From Monocercomonoides exilis (Eukaryota > Preaxostyla > Oxymonadida > Polymastigidae): a stretch of DNA of 64,000 bases. This document shows, piece after piece, positions 23,092 to 35,678 of this stretch. Under the pieces are notes generated by a model. It searched no databases. It saw nothing but the letters and a program-made list of their open reading frames with translations, and was not told the origin of the DNA. Numbering within the stretch: position 1 is the first letter of the stretch; the number at the start of each line of letters is the position of its first letter. A program made the translations under genes and the position numbers. The stretch spans positions 2,346,501-2,410,500 of the forward strand of contig LSRY02000001.1 of assembly GCA_001643675.2 (NCBI GenBank), read 5' to 3'.

Positions 23092-24386
23092 TTTTGAAAT
23101 ATTCAACGGTGTTTCAAAATATTTTTTACTATTAAGAAAATGTGACGCTCCAAATAAGCTTTCATTGAAATCTTCTTATTCTTCTTTTTCCATCTATTCG
23201 AAAGCTTTCCTTTTGGTTGTCTTTCTTCCTTTTTCGTTGAATTCACAATTCTCATTTTTTTTCAATCGCCTTGAAATCACAAAAAATACTCCAAAAAAAT
23301 AATGTCTCATTTCGTCAACCTTGTTGATTTTAGAATCTACTCCACAAATTCATCAGTACCTTCACATCTAATCAAGCAACCAACTTTCACAAATCTGTCA
23401 CTCGTTGCTGCTTTCAATAAAAATGTGAATTGTTTGCAAATCTCTTCGCGACAGTCCTTTGATGCAACAAGCACTCCTTCAACATAGCCAATAAGTGCAG
23501 AACATTCTTCATTCCACAATTTGTGCCACAACAGGAAATAGTTAATTTCGATAATCCATCTCCAAATAACCAGCACTTCTTTCACTTTTCCTTTTTCCTC
23601 TTCTTCTTTCTTCTTCCGATCCACACTCTTCGACAACTCTCCAATTCTCTTGCTGCTTCTCTTCCAAAATGCAGCTCATTCACAGCAATATCTTTCAATC
23701 TATTGTCATCCCAAAATCGGTTAATCAAAATCTTCCAAGCAGACTAATAGGCAAGTCGTTTAAGGTTGGATGCTCCTGATGATATTGGATGATCTCTTTG
23801 ATAGCATCCATATCCAGTTCTCGCTCAACAACCTTTATAAAAAGAATATAAAAATCAACAGTATCAACAAAAAGATAGATGATAGTTTAAAAAAAGGAAC
23901 ATTCATACACAACATCGAATATTGCTCATAGCCAGCAATACCATTTCCACTTCTTTTTGAGCTTCCTCATTTCCCTCTTTCTTCAACGCAACTTTTAGAA
24001 GGCAAGACACACAAATCGAAAGCAATTTATATGAAAATAAGTTGCTTTGAAAAATATAGCATTCGCAAAGATAAGTTAAAAGCTTTTCGTTCTTTTCATC
24101 TTTTCTCTTCTCTTCATTAATAATCATCTTTTCAAACCTTTCGTTTAACGAAGAATACAAAAAACCGAAATTTATCATGTTTAATAGCACGTTGCAATAT
24201 TCCATGTGCTTCATTACGAATAACGCATTTTCGACTGAAAATTTCCTTTCTTTTATCATTTTTTAAATTTTGTTGAAAAGCTCTTTTTGTGAAAGCTGAT
24301 ACAAATTCTTTTTCATTCTTTTCTTCAATCAAAGAATTCATTCCAAGGATTTTCTGTCTTTGTCCATCTTTTTAGAAATGTTTTTC
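23092..24386 (-). pseudogene. Helical family gene, copy 5 (frameshifted; TAA/TAG at Gln-compatible sites)
   Basis: Exon 1 (about 23909-24386) and exon 2 (about 23092-23832) are joined by a 76-bp intron starting GTATGA and ending ATAAAG. LAY-TAG-SAW stands where four other copies have LAYQSAW, and NKI-TAA-KMI, VE-TAG-ILK and FE-TAG-MEKEE occur at aligned positions, so all fit Gln. However at least four single-base frameshifts are needed (near 23777, 23640, 23290 and 24290), some in A runs, so the gene is decayed or the sequence carries indels. C-terminal motif FEKMEEEGYED is eroded. Confidence 0.6.
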
Positions 24387-24399
24387 ATTCCGAAAACAG

Positions 24400-25334
24400 T
24401 TTTGCAAAAATTACAAGAAAAAATATTTTTCAATCAAGATTTTGTTTCAGCAATGATATCAAACCAGTGCATTATTTTGTGTGTTATCAACATCCTTGAT
24501 TCAAGCAAGCATTGCAGTTGCAAAGCTTCACATAAAGAAATTTTTTCTGAATGTGTGTTTCTTCATAATCAAAAAAATGAATAAAAAGGTGTAAACTCAC
24601 TGAATATTGCAAAAAAAATGTTCACACAGGTTTTAATTGCATTTTTGTTTTCAATCCATATGTGTCGAGAAACCTTGAAAATGATTTGATCATTTACATA
24701 AATGAATATTAATCAATGCAAATTTTTCAAAATTAGAAAAGTGTTTAAATAATATTGTCAAATGTTATTTGTTGATTTCGTGTAAACCAATCGTTTTTGA
24801 TTATTTCGTTGTTTCACTAAAATACAGAAAGTTCAAAATATAAAAAAAGCGAAACTCAACAGATATTAGAAAAACCTATCTGACAGATGGATGCAAATGT
24901 TTAATGAACGTTTATCTTCTTGTTTGAATTCATTATTTTGTGAAAAAACTTCATTTTTCCACTTCCAAGTGAAAAGATCAAACTTTTTTTGGAAAACTTG
25001 CGAAAAATGCTTTAAAAGCGAAATATACAACACAATATTTAATGTTGATGCATTTTTGACTTTTTCCCTCAAAACATTGTTTTTTGACAAATGCAAGACT
25101 GCCAGGTCACAATTTAAAAACTTTGGTTTTTCTTAAAAACATTACCTTTAATTTAAAATTACTGGGGAATCTTGAAATAAATAGTTTATTTTGAAATAAA
25201 TTTTTATTTCACAATTTATCTAATAATTATGCTAAAAAAAAAATTTGTCAAAAAACTCCAAAACACTTTTATTCAGTGCTTATTTAAGAAAAATTTTACA
25301 AAACAAATATGAATAGAATGGGTGTGATTAAAAG
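24400..25334. other. AT-rich intergenic region
   Basis: No gene seen; short unsupported frames only. Confidence 0.5.
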
Positions 25335-25547
25335 AGCTGGCTGATCCTTTTTGAAATCATACTTTCGTTCGAGTTTTGATCAAAAATTTGTTTTCAATGG
25401 GATTTTGTAAAATTGAACAAAACTGATAATACTCGTTGTATATGATGTTGTTATTGCAGTAACAAATTTTTTACAAAAATCCCATTGAGATTAATTTTTA
25501 AATCAAAACTCGAACGAAAGTATGATTTCAAAAAGGATCAGCCAGCT
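25335..25547. mobile_element. 213-bp MITE-like inverted repeat
   Basis: Terminal inverted repeats of about 46 bp begin AGCTGGCTGATCCTTTTTGA and continue with AAATCATACTTTCGTTCGAG, almost perfect at both ends. The core TTTTTGAAATCATA is shared with the TGGGTGATT elements at 46.8 and 48.2 kb, so it may be a divergent relative. No ORF. Confidence 0.65.
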
Positions 25548-25569
25548 GTCGATTGATTCTCTTTTTTCC

Positions 25570-25896
25570 AAAAAAAAAAAAAAAATAAATAAATAAATAA
25601 AAATAAAAATAAAAATAAAAATATAAATATAAATATAAATAAAAATAAAAATAAAAATAAAAATAAAAATTTAAATAAAAATAAAAATAAAAATGAAAAT
25701 GAAAATAAAAATATAAATAAAAATAAAAATAAAAATAAAAATAAAAATAAAAATAAAAATAAAAATAAAAATAAAAATAAAAATAAAAATAAAAATAAAA
25801 ATAAAAATAAAAATAAAAATAAAAATAAAAATAAAAATAAAAATAAAAATAAAAATATAAATATAAATATAAATAAAAATAAAAATAAAAATAAAA
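25570..25896. repeat. (AAAAAT)n hexanucleotide minisatellite
   Basis: About 325 bp with a six-base period (AAATAA/AAAAAT, occasional ATAAAT variants), directly beside the 3' end of helical family copy 6. The Phe-Tyr alternating ORF on the minus strand is a product of the repeat. Confidence 0.9.
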
Positions 25897-25904
25897 TACC
25901 TTCT

Positions 25905-27233
25905 TCACAAAAGAATAATATCTCTTTCCCACTTTTCGCCAGGATAATACAACGAAAAACGTTCTACAAACATGAAATGTTCTAACTTGATGATGAAATC
26001 ATCAAATCCTTCTTCTTCCATCTTGTCATATATTTTTCTTTTCAACTCCTTTCTTTTCGCTTCTTCCATTTCATCTTTTGTCTCTTCTTGTAATCTTTTG
26101 GAAAGATTCATAAAGAATTCAGGACAAGAATATGCCCAACAATTCAATGATTGCTGTGAGATCTCCTCCAAGACAGCATCAATAGCTCCTCCTTTCAGCA
26201 ACTCATCAACTTCCACAAATCCATTTTCTGCTGCTCTTCCCAAAAGATAAATGCATTTCTCTCTTATTTCTCGGTAATTATCCTTTGCCGCTCCCGATAT
26301 TTGAACAATGCTTCTGAAAAGCCCAACATATCCTCCATTACGCAATTCGCAGAAACGAAAGAAAAACTCCAATGAATTCAGCCATCCCAATAAAACAACT
26401 TCTTCTTTCCTTTCTCCTCTTCCATCTTCTTCTTCTTTCTCTCTCTTCCAATTCACACACTTTGTCAGCTCCTCCATTTCTCTTTTTGCCTCCTTCACAA
26501 AATGCAGCTCATTCACAATCACTTGTTCATAAATTTTTTCTCTAAATAATGTGTGAATCAAAAGCTCCCAAGCCGATTGATACGCAAGTCGTGTTAGGTT
26601 GTGATGTTCCTGGTGATGGTGGATAATCTCTTTGATCTCGCTCAAAAATAGCTCTTTATCCAATTTCTCAACAAAAATGAAAAATTTCAATATTATCAAA
26701 ATTTAAAAAGAAAAGCAAACTCCAAAATAGTAACATTTGCTCAATGCAAACAACGCCATTTCCACTTCCTTTTGAACTTCCTCGCTTTCCTCTTTCTTTA
26801 CTGCAACTGTCAGAAGGCACAGAACACAGTATGAAAACAATTCCTCTGAAATTTCGATATCATTCATCAAAATATAGGATTCACAGGTATCAACTAAATA
26901 CTTTTGATTTTTTCCTTCCTTTTTATTTTTCTCCTCAATAATAATCATCTCTTCAAATTTATTATTCAACAAAGATTCTTCAAATCCATGAATATAAATA
27001 TTTTCCAGTTCTTTGTAATAGCCAATATGCTTTATTAACAAACACGCATTCTCCAAAGTCAATTTCTTTTGTTCAATCATTTTGTCAATTTCATTGAACA
27101 ATTCTCTCGTAAAAACATATTTGAATTCATCTATATCCATCTCTTCTATAACTTCATTCATTTCAACAATTATCGCTTTCTGTTCATCTTCAATGCAATG
27201 TTTAAGCTTAAAAAATAATTCTTCAATAAAAAA
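25905..27233 (-). CDS. Two-exon helical (ARM/HEAT-like) family protein, copy 6
   Basis: Exon 2 is 25905-26666, exon 1 is 26721 to about 27233, with a 54-bp phase-0 intron (GTTTGC...TTGTTGAG). Exon 1 is identical in its first ~30 residues and upstream DNA to copy 1 (MNEVIEEMDIDEFKYVFTRE) but then diverges strongly; exon 2 has KLDKELFLSEIKEII, LTRLAYQSAWELL, and a ~48-residue block (LTKCVNWKREKEEEDGRG...) identical to copy 3. The C-terminus YDKMEEEGFDDFIIKLEHF is shorter and different, ending in TGA at the edge of the AAAAAT repeat. The start is uncertain, as in copy 1. Soluble helical protein of unknown role. Confidence 0.7.
26667..26720 (-). other. 54-bp spliceosomal intron of family copy 6
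   Basis: Donor GTTTGC, acceptor TTTTGTTGAG, phase 0, at the conserved position. Confidence 0.6.
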
Positions 27234-28120
27234 TTAAACAAAGAACCACAATCACTAGCATTTCAAATGCAACGATAAATGCACACTATAGAATTTTTCA
27301 GTTACGCTTTTTGCCTGCATTTTTATATGAACATTTTATTCAAAAAACAATAAAAATTTTTATCATTCACATTGAACAAGCATTTGTTTGTTTTGTCGAA
27401 AATACACGATAACAAAATCTCAAAAATGGTCATAAAAAATTTGCGTTCACACCATGCTTCTTAGCATTTGCATTTGTGACAAATAGTTATGAAGAGAAAC
27501 AACGATGAATATTTCTGGAATTTTTGTAATGGAATCAAAGATCGAAGTTGTTTCTTTGAACTGAAAAATGAATATTCAAATGAAAGAACTGAGAATGAAC
27601 ATTTTCAATAGAAAAAGATAATTGACATTTGCAGAGGACAATACATCTTTATCTTTGCGCTGGTTATGAAATTCTTTCTGTTGATTTTTGAAAATTGTAT
27701 GGCCAAGGGAAATACACCAATTTCATCAATAACACAAAAAGACATAATGTATGTATTTTGTATTGTTCTGTATGTTGTGAGGATATTTCTATCTGTGACC
27801 TTTCCAAAGTGCAGAAATATGAGTTATTGTTGAAATGGCCAATCTCCGCTTTGTGGAGCAATACGATGAGAATGGAGCAGATTATTATATAGACATTGGG
27901 AAATAAAGGAAGTTACGGAAGATGCATGATTTTTATTGGAACAAGAGGTGAAAACAAATTCGACTGATGTTTCATTGAATGAAGATTTATAAATGGTATT
28001 CTGTGAAGACAAAATCTGCACAAAACTATAAAGTATATTGGAGCATAAGGCAAAGGAGAAGCTTTTTGGGCAAGAAAAGTGGCTTGCCAACCAAGGGGAA
28101 GGATATTTATCACATTAAAA
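27061..28120. repeat. Segmental duplication, copy B (partner 6361-7445)
   Basis: Carries the 5' end and upstream region of family copy 6 plus a neighbour unit; see the partner. The order and orientation of both parts are kept. Confidence 0.8.
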
Positions 28121-28380
28121 AGGCAAGAATTCAATAAAAAAAAAAGAAGAACCCAAAAATATCGGTTTTATTCATATAGTTTTCCTGTTTCTCGGACTGC
28201 GCCATGCAGACATGGAAAGCAACAAAATTCTCTTCCTGATTCCATTTTTTCTTCAAAACAAATGAGAAACGCCATCGAAGATATTACACATTATCAATTA
28301 TTTGTTGGCAGTCGAACAACATTCAACCCAATTGCATCTGGATTTCATTCTTCGAAGGGACAGCCATTTTGAGTGAGCAA
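27695..28380 (+). pseudogene. Second copy of the unrecognised 7-kb unit
   Basis: Aligns over about 430 bp with 7018-7450, including KVQKYELLLKWPI and the frame FVEQYDENGADYYIDIGK followed by TAA. Small deletions after DFY shift the frame relative to the first copy. An open stretch with HYQLFVGSRTTFNPIASGF ends at TGA 28370-28372. Unknown family; likely decayed. Confidence 0.35.
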
Positions 28381-28762
28381 GGTGATTATAATTTGAAGTT
28401 TGTTTTCTTTATCACCACAGCCAATGAAAGAGAATTCGATGGTTTTTGTTTTCTTCCTTGTTTTTCAGAAAAGTGATTCTTGTGCCCCATTTCAATTTTT
28501 GTTCTTGATCAAGTGAGCATTGTGCCTTGATCATGAAGATTTCATTTAAATTGTATCATCATCCTCAACATGAGAATCGCTGAATGAACGTCAACATTTT
28601 TCATCTTTCCTCCTCAACGTTGTTGAAGAACAGCCAATTTATTGTGATAACATTCATTTCTCTTTCATTCGTCATCTTCTTCCACATGCAAGTCTACTTC
28701 AAATCACATCACAATTCCATTATTAACATTATCCATATTGTGTAATCAGAGTTATTCTCATC

Positions 28763-29215
28763 AGCTTCTGTGCCAGAAATAATGAGTGAAATGAAGAAGA
28801 AAACGATGAACAAATATTTGAAGAAATTATATAGAAATAAATATGTGAAGATAGGAAGATTCATCAGCAAAGGAAGAAGGCAACAATGATTGTTAGGGAA
28901 AGGAAGATGATGTATTGAAATGTTGAGATAAAAGTGAAGATGGATGAAAAGAAAAAGAGCAAAACTTTCTTTGATTGCAGATGGAGAAGAAGGTTGCATA
29001 TTAGCTGATGAATGCATAGATTTCACGAGAGGTGAGGACTCTGAAACCATGTGCATGATTATTCGCTTGGACTCTTTCATTTGAGGATGACAACATCGAC
29101 AATGCCATATTAAGAGATGCATCAGATGCAAAAGGATGCAGCATTTGTGTCTGAAGCAGTTGAAACGGACTTGTGCTTCCCATGACACAACCAGTATCTT
29201 GAGTATCATCAAAGC
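28763..29215 (-). pseudogene. Possible Ser/Gln-rich coding remnant with three TAA codons
   Basis: From about 29215 the minus strand is open for ~150 codons if TAA is Gln: GCVMGSTSPFQLLQTQML, then SREIYAFIS-TAA-YATFF, SSFP-TAA-QSLLPSS and HIFISI-TAA-FLQIF, ending at TGA. The first 70 residues look protein-like; the rest is Phe/Ser-rich. No start or family is recognised. Confidence 0.3.
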
Positions 29216-30150
29216 TTCAAATTCATTTTTGTGATTTCTTTGACTTTCTGTTTTGGCTTCATCACGAACTCCTGTGTTCAGGACAATTATTCTTCATTTT
29301 GCTTCGTTGTATTTTTCCCTCCTCTGAACCTGCAATCGTACTGTTTGCCAGACAGCTCATTCTGCAGCTACTATCCAGGCATCGATGTCTTTGCAGCTGA
29401 GCATGTGGCGCCAAGTGAAGAAGGAGCAGAAGTGAAAAGATGTTGTAATTTCATTGAAGAAAATTTTCATATCTGAAAGGAGAGCGTTTGAAGATTGGGC
29501 GGGAAGATGCAATGGAAGAAAGATCATATCACAAATATTCATCTTCTCCGTCTTCGGCTTGATATTTCCTTTCATATGAAGTCAAGTGGCCATTGGCGTC
29601 AATTTCATTCAACAAAATTGCATGCTAATACGTGAACGTCTCTTTTTGAAATGACCTTGTGAAAGACTGTAAATTATTTTTTCGCAGTTGAAATCGAACT
29701 CCAAAAGATTTCTTTGCATTAACCTTTTTTTATGTAAAAATATAATCCATTATCTTGATTAAGGAGCGTTTCCTTGGTCTTCGATATGCAGCTGAATATA
29801 ATTCATCACTTCTTTCACATGGTATCTCTGATGCTTTTGTTCTGTTATTCCATTTTGACTATCTGTTTTCATAACTAAACCCTCAAACAATTCCTGAGAT
29901 TTATCGAATGAAAGCGAACAAGAATGAAATAATAACAAATGAAAAAACTTTAAATCTTTTATTCAAAAATCATATTCATTTCCATTTTTTCACCCAAAAG
30001 TCACTTCAAATACGAATAACATACTTTTCTCATCACCTAATTTTGTTTTCATTTTCTCTTCTGTCATTATTCATATTTGTAAAATAAACTTAAGTCCATT
30101 GATAAAGGGAAAAAATGAAAACAATAAACAAATGGCACTTTTTTTTCAAG
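29216..30150. other. Intergenic region, no supported gene
   Basis: Short frames on both strands without recognisable motifs. The last part precedes the region that is duplicated upstream of copy 8. Confidence 0.4.
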
Positions 30151-30505
30151 AAAAATATATGTGATGATGGTTTGATCAAAATAAAGAAAAAGTGTGCTTT
30201 TCTTTTCAATACAAAAACAATCATTGGTTTTGCTGTGTGACATATTGCACATTTGTTTGTTGAAAATAGCCTTGTAATTGGTTTTTAATCAAAAGCGTTT
30301 CCAAACAGTCAGATAAAAAAAGAAGTTTGTTTTTGCTGATAATCTCATTGTTCGAAGTGTTTATTGTGCTCATTGTGTCCTGAATGAACCACAAACAGAA
30401 TGGATGTTGGAGATGATGGAATTCAAGAAATGAACATTGTGGACAAGTTTTTGAGTTTGTTCATTTCTGACTGTTTTGAAATACAAACAATTATTCATCC
30501 TTTTC
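30150..30505. repeat. Upstream region duplicated at 52.4 kb; intact (empty) DIRS target site
   Basis: Closely matches 52404-52685 joined to 58757-58818, i.e. the sequence flanking the DIRS element. GTGGACAAGTTTTTGAG at 30440-30456 is the uninterrupted version of the insertion site. It lies directly upstream of helical family copy 7, as its partner lies upstream of copy 8, so it probably contains their promoter. Confidence 0.85.
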
Positions 30506-31852
30506 ATGTTTTTTGAAGAACTGTTTGAAGTGCTGAAAGTGTATTCAAAAGATGAACAGAAACAGAAAATCGAAGAAATGAATGGACTTATTGATGAGAT
30601 GAGCAAGGATGAATTTCTCACAATTTGTTCATTTGAAATGTTTGACAAAATCACAAAAATCACGAAGGGAAAGAAAATTCCTTTAAGAAATATATTGCTT
30701 TTTCCGAAGCACATGGGGCGTTTAAATGCAATGAAAAGACTTAATGTTGGTCACTTCAAAAATTCTTCATTGGGAAAAAGAATTAAAAATCTGATTGTTG
30801 AAGAAGAGAAGAAGAAAGAAGAAAAAGATGAGAAGATATTGATTGATCTTTGTGAATGTTATCTTTTGTTTTATTACGAATATGATGACCTTCCAAAAAC
30901 CATGACAAACATTTGTGTGCCACCCCTTTTGAAAGTGGCATCAAACAAGGATGAAAGCAAAGAAACACAAAAAGAAGCAGAAACTGCATTGCTTGCATTG
31001 GGCAATGTTGGAGATTTTGTTTGAGCACTTTCCCATTTTCCCCCCATTCTTTAAGGTTTTTTTTTATGATCTTTGATTCAGATAATTCCTGAAGAATTGT
31101 ATTTAAGTGAAATCAAAGAAATCATCCTGTATCATCAGGAACATCGCCATCTCACTCAAATTGCTTATCAGTCTGCTTGGCAGTTTTTGATAAAAAGATT
31201 CGTGTTCGACGAAAGTTTGGAGGGAGTGATTGTGAATGAGATGCATTTTGTAAGAGAAGCTTCAAAAGGACTCGAAAAGTTGATGAAACATGAAGATTGG
31301 AAGAAGAAGCAAAAAGAAGCGAAAAAAGAAAAAGGAATAGGAAAAGAACCAGAAGAAGAGCACATGATGATGAAATGGCTCTTTGCGATTGGCCGTTATT
31401 TGACCATGTGCAAATTGTGGAACGAAGAATCTGTTCTGCTTGTCGACAGCATTGTGCGATTACTCAGAGCTGCAAGGGATATAAACATGGATATGAGCGA
31501 ATGTTGCGTGAATATATTATATGGAACAGTGATGAACAGAACAATGAAGATTGAAGGGATTTTGAAAGGTTGGTCATTTGATGCTGTCTTGGAGGAGATT
31601 CAAAGTCAAACATTGAATCGCCATTTGATGAAATGCTTGAAATTCTTTTTGGTGATTTCAAAAAGAATGAAAGAGAAAGAGAAAGATGAAAAAGAAGAAA
31701 CGAAAAGAAAGTCAACGAAAAAGAAAGTTTTTGTTAAAATGGAAGAAGAAGGATATGAAGACATCATCACAAGCTTTCATGTTGTTTCACGAATTTTGAA
31801 ATATCGTTATGATGATTCTCTTTCTGACTATTATGCAGATTATTTTTTTTGA
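30506..31852 (+). CDS. Two-exon helical (ARM/HEAT-like) family protein, copy 7
   Basis: ATG 30506 gives MFFEELFEVLKVYSKDEQKQ, the clearest N-terminus of the family and shared with copy 8. Exon 1 runs to 31018, then a 63-bp phase-0 intron (GTTTGA...TTTGATTCAG), then exon 2 31082-31852 starting IIPEELYLSEIKEII. It contains LTQIAYQSAWQFLIKRF, helical repeats with LVDSIVRLLRAARD, and VKMEEEGYEDIITSFH near the end; stop TGA. About 428 residues, no membrane or signal segments. The LLFPKHMGRLNAMKRLNVGH block is identical to copy 8. ARM/HEAT-like scaffold is my best structural guess. Confidence 0.78.
31019..31081 (+). other. 63-bp spliceosomal intron of family copy 7
   Basis: Donor GTTTGA, acceptor CTTTGATTCAG, phase 0. 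Confidence 0.75.
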
Positions 31853-32708
31853 ACATTTGAATGAAGAGCACTTTTCTATGCCTTTTGCATTTTCTTTTTT
31901 CTTCTCCTTTTTGAACAACGTCCTTTTTATTCCAAAAAAAGTTATGAGATGTCAAATGATTCAAAGTTGCATGTATTTCGATTGGCAAACAGAAAAAAAT
32001 TGAAATAAACAACAAAGCAAATTGAAACGAATGTTTTTCAGAATGAAAGTTGTTTGAATGATTTGTTTCTTGTTTCCTTTTGGGAAAAAAAATGCAGCAA
32101 TCAATTTCGGAACTCAAATTGAGTTACAAAACATATCGATTTTTTGTTTCCTTTCTCAATAAAAAAATGAAATTGTCGAAATTGCGAATACTAAGCAATA
32201 AGCAATGCAGAATATATAAGAATACAACTTTAATGCAATCACTTTCTTGCACTTGTCAGTGAATCATTGAAATTAGCGAAACCACTTTAAACATTTTGGC
32301 AACCAACAAAAATTTAAAATAATCAAATTGAAAAAAAAAAAACCAAAACAATCAATGTGCAAAAAGCATGCATAAAGTGTGAATAAAACACAACTATTTA
32401 AAACCTGTAAAAACAAACAACAATCAAAAATTCTAAACAAATAAGATTTGCCAACAAACAAAATAAAAATCTGTTGGCTTTGAATATGACATATATAAGC
32501 AATTGATTTCCATTCTACATACAACGCAATATGCTCTTTGAACAGTCTTTACACGAAAACATCACAATAATAATATGAATAAGAATAACAAATTTTTAAT
32601 AATGAAATTAAAAAATATAATTTAAAATCAAAAATTCTCACTCACTTCAATCCAGAACATAATTCATTTGAAAGAAAAAATGAAATCACAAAAAGGATTT
32701 TCAATTTT
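31853..32708. other. AT-rich intergenic region between convergent genes
   Basis: No gene seen. Confidence 0.5.
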
Positions 32709-35646
32709 TCATAAATTAGGTTGATTTAATGGTGAAGGAGAAGATGACGAAGAAGAAGACAAACTAGAAGAATGATTTGGAGGATGAAAAGAAGGGTGAA
32801 CAGGAGATGAAGAAGAGGGAGGAGGAGGAGAAGATGACGATGACGACGATGAAGACGATGAAACAGGAGGAGGAACAAAAATGTCCATGAAAGATGAGCG
32901 AGTCAAATGATTCGATTTTGACAAATCATTTTGTTCCAAAACACTTCCTTTCAAGTTTGATGGATTGGAAGAAGAAGAAGATGATAATGAAGATGATGAT
33001 AAAGATTTGATTGATGGAAGGGCAGAAGAGAAAGTGTAGCTTGAGTCAGGCAAAGAAGTCAGAAAAAGAGGAGTGTGTGCAATTGTGGTGAGTGTGGAAG
33101 AGATATTTGGAAAGTCTTTGCTTTGCAGAGAAGAAGAGGAAGAGGAAGAGGAAGAAGAAGAAGAAGAAGGAAAAACAACATGTCTCAAAGGTGTTTTGCT
33201 AAAAACTTTCGTTTTTGTTGTTTCTGTTGATTGCTTTGAAATGTCATCATTCTCATTCTTTTTCTCATTTTCTTCTCCTTTATCCTTCTTCTTCCCCTTC
33301 TCCTTCATCTCCTTCTCCTTCTTCCCTTTCGTCTTCCCCTTCCCCTTCCCTCTTTCCCTCGTCAGCCCCATCTCCCTCACCTCCTCCCACCCCAGCAGCC
33401 GAAACACCTCCTCTGGCGCTCCATCAAACGAGCCCTTCGCAATCGATCTGTCCACTTCTGAAGGCAAACCCCTCTGCTTCCCCATCGCCATCAGCACAAT
33501 CACAATCCACTGTGTGACACCCGAAAGATGAACAGAAAGTGCTGTTTCTGAGCCAAACCAGCCAAAACTCATTCCTGTTCCGGAATAGTCGGAGGCCAGC
33601 TCGTGCAGAAGAGAGAGGGAGGAGAGATAAGGTGGGTGAGAGGGAGAAGAATCAGAGGAAGAAGAAGAAAAATTATGTGTTTTGCTATTCTCCACGCTTT
33701 CATTCATTTTTTGTATTCCTTTAATCTGATTCACTCCATTCACTCCATTTATTCCGGTTATTCCATTTATTTCCTTCATTCTCTCACAACTTCCTTTCTC
33801 TCCTTCAACCAACGGCAACTCAACACACACAACAATCAGCCACCCAACAGAAAGCCAAATCAAATCTCTCAAAAGCGGCTGTTCGCGCTGGATGGAGGCA
33901 AAATCAATGAAAAGGCGGGAAAGCAAGTGGATTGACGGATAGCGCTCAAAAAAGGTTAATTTTGGTTTTTTGTTTGTTTTATTCGTTTTATTCGATTTAT
34001 TTGATTTATTTGGGGAACTGACAGATTTGTTTGGGGATTTGTTTGATTTTGTTGATTTGTCTGTTTGGGAAGGTGAAGAAATTTGAGAAGGGGTTAACGA
34101 AGAAGAAGAAGATGATGATGATGAAGGAAGAATTGAAGTTTTCCTTTTGTAAACATCGAAATTTCTTTTCTCTTCATTCAAATCCATCATTTGTGATGCA
34201 TTTGCTGTTTTAATCGCTTTCATTTCTGTTTCATCTTCATCGTCATCTTCTTCTTCTTCTTTCTCTTTTCTCAAATTTTCTGATGATGATGTTGTTGTTG
34301 TTGAAAAAGAAGGAATTTCTTGTTCTTCGTTGCCTGAGAACGAAACTGTTGAAGAAGAAGAGGAAGAAGAGGAAGAAGAAATGTCTGGAAATTCAGAAAA
34401 TAATCCATATTTTGAAGAGTTTGTTTGCTTTTCTTTGGTTTTGCTGCCATTTTCTTTCCTTTCTTTTCCTTCTTCATCTTCTTTGTGTTTTTCTCTTTCT
34501 TCTTCTTTCATCTCATCTGAAACATCATCAATTGCTCTTTTCATTCCAATTTCTTCTTTTCCTTCATCTTTCATTTCTTCTTCTTCTTCTTCTTCTTTTT
34601 CTCTTCTTTTTCCTTCCAAATAGTCTTTTTTGGGTGTTTCGTTTGGAGAAGGAGACAAAAGAAAAATGTTTGTTTCTGTTTGATATTTTGGTGAAGAAGA
34701 GGATAAAGGAGAAGAAAAAGATAAAGAAGAAGAAGATAAAGGAGAAGAAGGAAAAGAAGAAGAAGAATTGGATGTTAAATATGTTCCTGAGAGAAGATCT
34801 GGTTCAATTGTTTCTTTGCTTTTCTCATCATCATCATCGTCTTCTTCTTCTTCATTGCTTTCTTCTTCTTTGTTGTTATTCTCTTTTATTTCATCCTTTT
34901 TATCTTTTCCTTTTTCTCTTCTTTTTTCTCTTCTTCTCTTCTCTTCTTGTTCCATCAAAGAAAGAGAACTGAACACTTTTGCAATTCCTTTCAAATTCGA
35001 CGAATCTTTTGATGTTTCCTTCTTTTCTTCTTCTTTTTCCTTTTCTTCTTTATTTTCTTTATTTTCTTTATTTTCTTTATTTTCTTTATTTTCTTTATTT
35101 TCTTTATTTTCTCTTAAATTTTGCGAATAAAAAGAATTACCCAAATTCAGTTCTTCTTGTTTTGTTTGTTTGTTTGTTTGAATTTGTTCATTGTTTGTTG
35201 GAAGAGGAGGAAGAAAAGAAAAAGATTGAGAAGAAGGAGAAGAAATAGAAGGAGAAGAAAGAAGGGAAGAAGAAGAAGAAGAAGAAGAAGAAGAAGAAGA
35301 AACATTCGAAATTCCACCTTTTTCAACATCAACTTCGTATTTTCTGTCGAAAGGACGACGGAAAAGAAGAGAAAAAAATGAACGAGATTTGTTTGGCTGA
35401 TGATGAGAGGGAAGAGAAGAAGAGGAAGAGGAGGATATTGGAAGAGGAAGCAGAATAGGAGGAGGATAATTATTATTTGAAGAAGAAGAAGAAATAGATG
35501 ATGATGGTGATGATTGAGAAAGGCTTTGGCTGTTAAGCAATCCTGAATCAACATCACTTTGTTCTTTTTCTTTTCTTTCTTTTTCTCCTTCTCTTTCATT
35601 TTCTTCTTCCTCCTCTTCTCTTATTCCTTTCATTTCATCATCTTCT

Positions 35647-35678
<32 letters not shown>

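Noticed and set aside
25528-25932. 134-codon Phe-Tyr alternating ORF
   Set aside because: Encoded by the AAAAAT minisatellite; no protein of this kind is credible.
25528-25932. CRISPR-like array from regular short repeats
   Set aside because: The repeat is a continuous 6-bp unit without spacers, and the genome is eukaryotic.
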